From NCBI RefSeq assembly GCF_000515335.1, contig NZ_KI911563.1, positions 3,186,936 to 3,250,935 on the forward strand: a stretch of DNA of 64,000 nt, read 5' to 3'. This document shows positions 59,742 through 64,000 of the stretch, in pieces (position 1 is the stretch's first letter; each line of letters opens with the position of its first letter). Below the pieces are notes generated by a model, which worked only from the letters and a program-made list of their open reading frames with translations, ran no database searches and was not told where the DNA came from. This DNA is from Cohnella panacarvi Gsoil 349 (GTDB taxonomy: Bacteria; Bacillota; Bacilli; Paenibacillales; Paenibacillaceae). The translations under genes were made by a program, and so were the position numbers.

Positions 59742-59791
59742 GAGTATCAAGCCGACGGTAAGGGTGCTTACCGTTTTTATGTCCAATAGAA

Positions 59792-59814
59792 TGACCAAAT
59801 GAACATTTTAGTCA
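59792..59814 (+). promoter_or_regulatory. Second TetR operator, upstream of the YhgE-like gene
   Basis: TGACCAAAT...ATTTTAGTCA, 23 bp, with the same half-site pattern as 59118-59140, ends 17 bases before the start of the YhgE gene. Confidence 0.7.
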
Positions 59815-59831
59815 ATCAGGAGAGATGCTTA

Positions 59832-61853
59832 ATGAAAGGGTTAAAGCAATTCGCGCAAGAAGTAGCGGCGATCGTCCGCCATCCGAGGACGTTGATACCG
59901 GTCGCGGGGGTGCTGATGATTCCCGTGATGTACAGCGGCATGTTCCTCGGAGCGTTCTGGGACCCCTACGGCAACATGGATAAGCTACCGGTTGCCGTCG
60001 TGAACGCGGATGCCGGGACGGTGACCGACGGAAAGACGATTCGGATCGGGCAAGATTTCGCGGACGAGCTCAAGCAGAATGCCAGCTTCGATTGGCAATT
60101 CGTCGGACGGGAACAGGCAGAGAAGGGATTGAGCGATCATTCCTATTACATGGCGATCGAGATTCCGGCGGACTTCTCCGCGAAGACGGCGACGCTGACG
60201 ACGGAACAGCCTTCGCCTGCCGAAATCGTATTCTTGAAAGACGAGGGCAGCAACTTCCTCGCTTCGCAAATCGGCAACAACGTCGTAGAGCGGATGAGAA
60301 CGGAGTTAAGCCAAGAAGTGACTAGAGCGTATGCCCGCACGGTGCTGGACGAAATGTCCGCGCTAGCGGACGGATTGGGCGACGCGAGCAACGGGGCGGG
60401 CGAGCTTGCTGCGGGGGCAGCCGACGCGAAGGACGGCGCGGCTATGCTGAGGGAGAATCTGCACAAGCTCGCGACCGGCTCCGAGACGATGCAGCAAGGC
60501 ATCGATAAGCTGGCGTCGGGGGCGAGCGCATTGACGACAGGCGCGGCGGACGCTCGGGAGGGGAGTGCCGCCCTTGCCGATGGTTTGGCGCAGTTGAATG
60601 AAGCGAAGGCGCAACTGGCGAGCGGTGCCGGCGATGTCGACCAAAGCGCGCAAGCGTTGGCAGACGGGTTGGATGTGTCCGCGGCAGGCGCTGCCAAGCT
60701 GCAATCGAGCGCCGCGGCGCTGTCCGCAGGATTGTCGCAGCTTGCCGAGGCGAAGCCTGAGCTCGCGGACGATGCAAGCTTTAAGCAACTGCTTGCCGCC
60801 AGCAAGCAACTCGCCACAGGCGCGGCCGACGCACAAGCAGGGCAAGAGAAGCTCGCAGCCGGCGCCGATACGCTAAAAGACGGTGTGCACCAGTTGGCTG
60901 GCGGCTTGACGGCGTTCGGAGACAAGCTGGGCGAGGCAACGGACGGAGGCAAGCATCTGGCATCCGGAGCTGAGCAACTGCATACGGGTGCGGCTCAGTT
61001 GAACAAAGGCATGAGCGAGCTGTCGGACAAGTTTCAAGGGATCGCGGACGGCTCGAGCAAGCTGGATCAAGGCGCGTCGGACATCGCCAGCGGCCTGATC
61101 AAGCTCGCCGACGGCACGGACCGGCTGTCCAGCAAGCTTAGCGACGCGGCGAAACAGACTTCCGGCATTAGCGGAGACGGCACGGACGGCGTTATCGACA
61201 TGTTCGCCAGTCCTGTCGGACTTGACGTCGTCAAGACGACGGAGGTCGCAAACTACGGAACGGGATTCGCGCCTTACTTCTTGTCGCTCGGGTTGTTCGT
61301 AGGCGGGTTATTGCTGACGGTCGTCTATTCCGTGAAGGAACCGGCCGTCGCGCCTCGGAACGCGTGGAGCTGGTTCGCCGGCAAAACGATGACGTTGGTG
61401 TTGATCGGAACGCTTCAGGCGTTAATCGCGGACGCCGTTCTGTTCTACGGCATCGGATTGGAAGTAAGGAGCTTGCCGTCGTTCGTGCTGTTCAGTATTC
61501 TGACTAGCGTGACGTTCATGAGCATCATTCAACTGCTTGTTGCCACGATGGGCAATCCGGGACGTTTTCTGGCGATCATTCTGCTCATCTTCCAGCTTAC
61601 AAGCTCGGGCGGCACGTTCCCGCTGGAGATGATTCCAAGCTGGCTGCAGAGCGTAAGCTCATGGTTGCCGATGACCTACGCCATCGACGGATTCCGGGCG
61701 ATTATCTCAAGCGGCGACTTCTCGGCGATGCGGAGCAACGCGGGCGTGATGGCGGTCTATATCGCGGCGTTCGCGGCATTGACCTACGCGTTCTTCTTCC
61801 TCTCGCACCGTAAGCAGCAACGACAAGCGTCGGCTAAAGCGAGCCACGCCTAA
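59832..61853 (+). CDS. YhgE/Pip-family membrane protein
   Basis: A 673-aa protein. One N-terminal helix (TLIPVAGVLMIPVMYSGMFL) is followed by an external region of about 430 residues with WDPYGNMDKLPVAVVNADAG and long heptad-like Ala/Gly repeats ('LA.GA..L..GA'). Five C-terminal helices of the ABC-2 permease type follow (FLSLGLFVGGLLLTVVYSVK, VLIGTLQALIADAVLFYGIG). YhgE/Pip/EsaA relatives serve phage adsorption, type VII secretion or transport. ATG 59832 follows AGGAGAG. No ATPase gene is adjacent. Confidence 0.92.
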   Translation: MKGLKQFAQEVAAIVRHPRTLIPVAGVLMIPVMYSGMFLGAFWDPYGNMDKLPVAVVNADAGTVTDGKTIRIGQDFADELKQNASFDWQFVGREQAEKGLSDHSYYMAIEIPADFSAKTATLTTEQPSPAEIVFLKDEGSNFLASQIGNNVVERMRTELSQEVTRAYARTVLDEMSALADGLGDASNGAGELAAGAADAKDGAAMLRENLHKLATGSETMQQGIDKLASGASALTTGAADAREGSAALADGLAQLNEAKAQLASGAGDVDQSAQALADGLDVSAAGAAKLQSSAAALSAGLSQLAEAKPELADDASFKQLLAASKQLATGAADAQAGQEKLAAGADTLKDGVHQLAGGLTAFGDKLGEATDGGKHLASGAEQLHTGAAQLNKGMSELSDKFQGIADGSSKLDQGASDIASGLIKLADGTDRLSSKLSDAAKQTSGISGDGTDGVIDMFASPVGLDVVKTTEVANYGTGFAPYFLSLGLFVGGLLLTVVYSVKEPAVAPRNAWSWFAGKTMTLVLIGTLQALIADAVLFYGIGLEVRSLPSFVLFSILTSVTFMSIIQLLVATMGNPGRFLAIILLIFQLTSSGGTFPLEMIPSWLQSVSSWLPMTYAIDGFRAIISSGDFSAMRSNAGVMAVYIAAFAALTYAFFFLSHRKQQRQASAKASHA

Positions 61854-61856
61854 TAG

Positions 61857-61902
61857 AAGGCCTCTCCCCAAGAGCTGTCGCGGCTCGATCGGGAGAGGCC
61901 TT
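61857..61902. terminator. Hairpin between convergent YhgE and lipoprotein genes
   Basis: AAGGCCTCTCCC (61857-61868) and GGGAGAGGCCTT (61891-61902) form a perfect 12-bp stem with a 22-nt loop. Confidence 0.7.
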
Positions 61903-61922
61903 CGTTGTTGGCGAGGCTTAGA

Positions 61923-62636
61923 TTAGGTTGTCCATTGCCCATGAACGATGGAGACAAGCTTCCAGTCTTCGCCGGATGGAACGAACACGAGCACGAGGCT
62001 TTGCCAGTCCATGCCTTCGAATTGCGCGTCGAAGCCGGGAAAGAAGAATTCCACGTAAGAAGCGCCGGGATAAACTTCGGTTCCGTTGAAGAGCGTCGTT
62101 CCTTTGGCAAGCGTGTGATTGACGGTGACGTTAGGCGCTTCGGCAAAATCTTGGTTGTAGACGAATTTATCGTAATAGTCCCGGAAAGTGAGCTCGATCG
62201 GCTCCCCGCTTCCGTCGGCGATTCCCCAAGTCAGCAGGTTCGTATCCTTGAAATCGGGCAATTCGCCGGACTTGAAAACCTGGCTGCTCTCTGAATCGAT
62301 GTGCGAATACGGAGAGAAGCGCAGCCCCTGCCGAGGATCGATCCAGTCGGACAAGGACGCCAAGTCCCGGTCGCGGAGCAGTTCTACGATATTCGCGGCC
62401 GCGTCCTTCAAAGCAACTTCGGCATTGTCGGCCGGTTGCTCGGCATTGTCCTTCGATGGTTCCGCGGTCGGTTCGCTGCTATTGGTAGCTGTCGGTTGTG
62501 ATTGCTCAGAGGAAGAAGACGGAGAAGTCTCCGGAATCGTGCTCGGCGAATTCGTGTCGTTATTCGAGGAAGAGCCGCAGCCAGCCAAGAGGAGCGCGAG
62601 AAGAGCCGCGGTTAGAAGCGGTACCATTCTGCGCAT
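61923..62636 (-). CDS. Putative lipoprotein, 237 aa
   Basis: The signal peptide LLTAALLALLLAGC has a lipobox Cys, followed by a Ser/Thr/Pro/Glu-rich linker to about residue 72 and a compact domain (DAAANIVELLRDRDLASLSD, WIDPRQGLRFSPYSHIDSES, WQSLVLVFVPSGEDWKLVSI). The domain resembles SCP2/NTF2-like sheets seen in Paenibacillus lipoproteins, but I cannot name the family. ATG 62636 follows GGAGG. Monocistronic and surface-exposed. Confidence 0.85.
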   Translation of the reverse strand: MRRMVPLLTAALLALLLAGCGSSSNNDTNSPSTIPETSPSSSSEQSQPTATNSSEPTAEPSKDNAEQPADNAEVALKDAAANIVELLRDRDLASLSDWIDPRQGLRFSPYSHIDSESSQVFKSGELPDFKDTNLLTWGIADGSGEPIELTFRDYYDKFVYNQDFAEAPNVTVNHTLAKGTTLFNGTEVYPGASYVEFFFPGFDAQFEGMDWQSLVLVFVPSGEDWKLVSIVHGQWTT

Positions 62637-62863
62637 CGTACATTACCTCCTTGCGTTCATGTAAACGGTTAGACGCAAAAATAATCAAGATGTTGTGCGG
62701 AAATCGGAATTGGTAAATTTTTTTATTTATTAGCCACACCGAAAGGTACGAATGGGATAGCGGAAGATGGGGAGTCATTCTAACGGATTAGCTAGAAATC
62801 GGCGCAAAGGCGCGGGCTAGAGCCTGATTTGGGGAATGTTAACGAGGCGGGTCGTTTAGGTCG

Positions 62864-62909
62864 GGCATGCTCAGTCCGCCATGCAAAGGCGATACGGACG
62901 GAGCATGCC
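62864..62909. repeat. Inverted repeat in the intergenic region
   Basis: GGCATGCTC (62864-62872) pairs with GAGCATGCC (62901-62909), extended by GTCCG/CGGAC inside. No T-run follows on either side. The rest of the 62637-62944 gap shows no gene. Confidence 0.6.
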
Positions 62910-62944
62910 GTTAAAGGCAGATTGAGCCGTACGCGCATGGCGGT

Positions 62945-63088
62945 TTAGTCTGTTTCTTTGTTTTTTTGCGGGACCGGCGCGACCGATTTCGTTCGTTCCA
63001 AGGTGTCGTTCACGAACGCCATGTCCTGATTGCGGGCCTTCATATTCGTCGTCCCTTTGTAATTGCCTTTGTGGGATTTGTTCTCCAT
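62945..63088 (-). CDS. Small basic hydrophilic protein, 47 aa
   Basis: MENKSHKGNYKGTTNMKARN continues QDMAFVNDTLERTKSVAPVP and ends KNKETD. It is lysine-rich, without hydrophobic segments, like many short Bacillales sporulation or stress proteins, but no named family is certain. ATG 63088 has GGAGG about 11 bases upstream; the longer in-frame ORF start has none. It is divergent from the lipoprotein at 63206. Confidence 0.5.
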   Translation of the reverse strand: MENKSHKGNYKGTTNMKARNQDMAFVNDTLERTKSVAPVPQKNKETD

Positions 63089-63205
63089 TTTACTCTCAGC
63101 CTCCTTCCTTTCGTCATTGTGCGCATTGCCGAATCCCGCTATCCATGAGGGCGAGTTAGTTCGAGACCGACGAAGATTCGATTGTATCAAGGAGGAAACG
63201 CCGAT

Positions 63206-64000
63206 ATGAACTTGTTACGTGCAGGTGTGCGCCGCGCCGCAGGCATTGGAACGATTTTCTTCATGCTAGCGGCATGCGGTGCCGGGAAGGAAGCCGACAA
63301 CACCCCCGCTGCCGCCGCGCTGGCCGAGGGGCAATCCGCGGCGGTCCAGATGAAGAAGTACGCGTTCGAGATGCAAATGGACCAGAAGCTTAGCGGAACG
63401 CCGGATACGACCGCCGACGTGAAGGTAGACATGCAAGGGCTTGTGGAGCGCGAACCGCTGAAGCTGGACCAGACGATCCATACGACGATCGACGGAGAGA
63501 CGTCCGTCGTACGGGCGGTTATCGTTCCGGAAGGGTATTACATGTATTCGCCGGAATACGAGGAATGGAGTAAGCTGTCGACCGAGACCGCGGGCGAGAA
63601 CACGGCTACGCTATCCGATTATCAAGTAGATCCGGGGAACGCGGTGCAGGCGATCGGAGGGTTGTCCGAATTCGCCAAGCTGGAGGGCGGCAATCGTACG
63701 CAAGTCGTTCGCTACGAGGGTGCCGGAACGGAGGCGAACGTCTATGCGATTAAGCTTCTGGAAAGCACGATGGGCTTATCGGCCATGGATGAACGGATGC
63801 AGAAGAGCCTGAAGGTCAACAAGCTCCGAGTGGAGCTAACGCTCGATGCCGAGCAGCGTTGGCCGTTGTCGTACGCGATCGACAGCGATCTGTCGTTGGA
63901 GCTGGAAGCCGGGAAGCCGACGACCGTGCAGACGATGTTGTCGGGCTCATACAGCGACGTGAATCAATCGCGCTCCGTCGCGCTGCCCGACGAGGCCAAA
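63206..64000 (+). CDS. Lipoprotein (DUF6612/LppX-like), C-terminus outside the window
   Basis: 265 codons are visible and the frame is open at the right edge. A signal peptide with lipobox MLAACG is followed by VQMKKYAFEMQMDQKLSGTP, VDMQGLVEREPLKLDQTIHT and YYMYSPEYEEWSKLSTETAG. This is the pattern of Bacillota lipoproteins annotated DUF6612, with an LppX/LolA-like half-barrel. Possible role in lipid or hydrophobic ligand handling. ATG 63206 follows GGAGG by ten bases. Confidence 0.85.
   Translation, partial: MNLLRAGVRRAAGIGTIFFMLAACGAGKEADNTPAAAALAEGQSAAVQMKKYAFEMQMDQKLSGTPDTTADVKVDMQGLVEREPLKLDQTIHTTIDGETSVVRAVIVPEGYYMYSPEYEEWSKLSTETAGENTATLSDYQVDPGNAVQAIGGLSEFAKLEGGNRTQVVRYEGAGTEANVYAIKLLESTMGLSAMDERMQKSLKVNKLRVELTLDAEQRWPLSYAIDSDLSLELEAGKPTTVQTMLSGSYSDVNQSRSVALPDEAK

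Overview
The window looks like a chromosomal segment of a Bacillota species in the Paenibacillaceae (Paenibacillus/Cohnella type). The reasons are a moderately high G+C content, strong AGGAGG-type ribosome binding sites, frequent GTG/TTG starts, and Bacillus-like gene sets: mhq, qoxABCD, htpX, an hflX leader attenuator, YtrA- and PadR-type regulators, and YhgE. No rRNA, tRNA, CRISPR or prophage was seen. Most of the window is core or soft-core genome. One obvious accessory patch (about 11.4-14.96 kb) is visibly AT-richer and holds insertion-sequence material and broken genes.

Layout. 0-3 kb: a luciferase-like monooxygenase fragment and a divergent quinone/electrophile detoxification operon (mhqR, ring-cleaving dioxygenase, mhqD, flavin reductase) behind an MhqR-type palindrome. 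3-9.6 kb: YhhN membrane protein, a stand-alone catalase C-terminal-like domain, a 25-copy 50-bp intergenic array, catalase, and hflX with a long attenuator leader. 9.7-11.4 kb: a repeat-containing hypothetical protein and an SRPBCC/ArsR pair with twin operators. 11.4-14.96 kb: accessory patch with an IS3-family element, an older IS3 remnant and a frameshifted secreted-protein gene. 15-18.3 kb: Fur-boxed iron-siderophore lipoprotein, TVP38-type membrane protein, htpX. 18.4-22.4 kb: two repeat arrays and a LacI / sugar kinase / GH4 operon for amino-sugar or beta-glucoside use. 22.5-35.5 kb: peptide deformylase, a membrane-tethered alpha/beta hydrolase, a KinB-like kinase, a MocR/PNPOx-like pair, and a very large LacI-sensor/PAS/GGDEF/EAL gene split by a frameshift. 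35.6-45.6 kb: a YtrA-regulated ABC export operon, WYL regulator/SDR pair, chemoreceptor, and a PadR/DUF1700/DUF4097 operon. 45.7-49.8 kb: qoxABCD menaquinol oxidase. 49.8-55.3 kb: a stand-alone DnaA domain-I protein, a coiled-coil repeat protein, a CDF metal exporter with a leader terminator, and the circularly permuted ATP-grasp / Alpha-E / transglutaminase operon. 55.3-64 kb: FrnE-type DsbA, aldo-keto reductase, Rrf2 regulator, thioredoxin, more arrays, a TetR/YhgE pair with two matching operators, and lipoproteins.

Most notable: (i) a 13-nt perfectly complementary antiterminator/terminator pair in the hflX leader, which points to ribosome- or antibiotic-responsive attenuation; (ii) a free-standing DnaA domain I; (iii) a homopolymer frameshift separating a sugar-sensor domain from a c-di-GMP output module; (iv) several unrelated intergenic tandem arrays (50, 39, 41, 18 and 10 bp units), one of which shows compensatory hairpin changes. 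All functional statements rest on motif recognition by eye; no database search was run.
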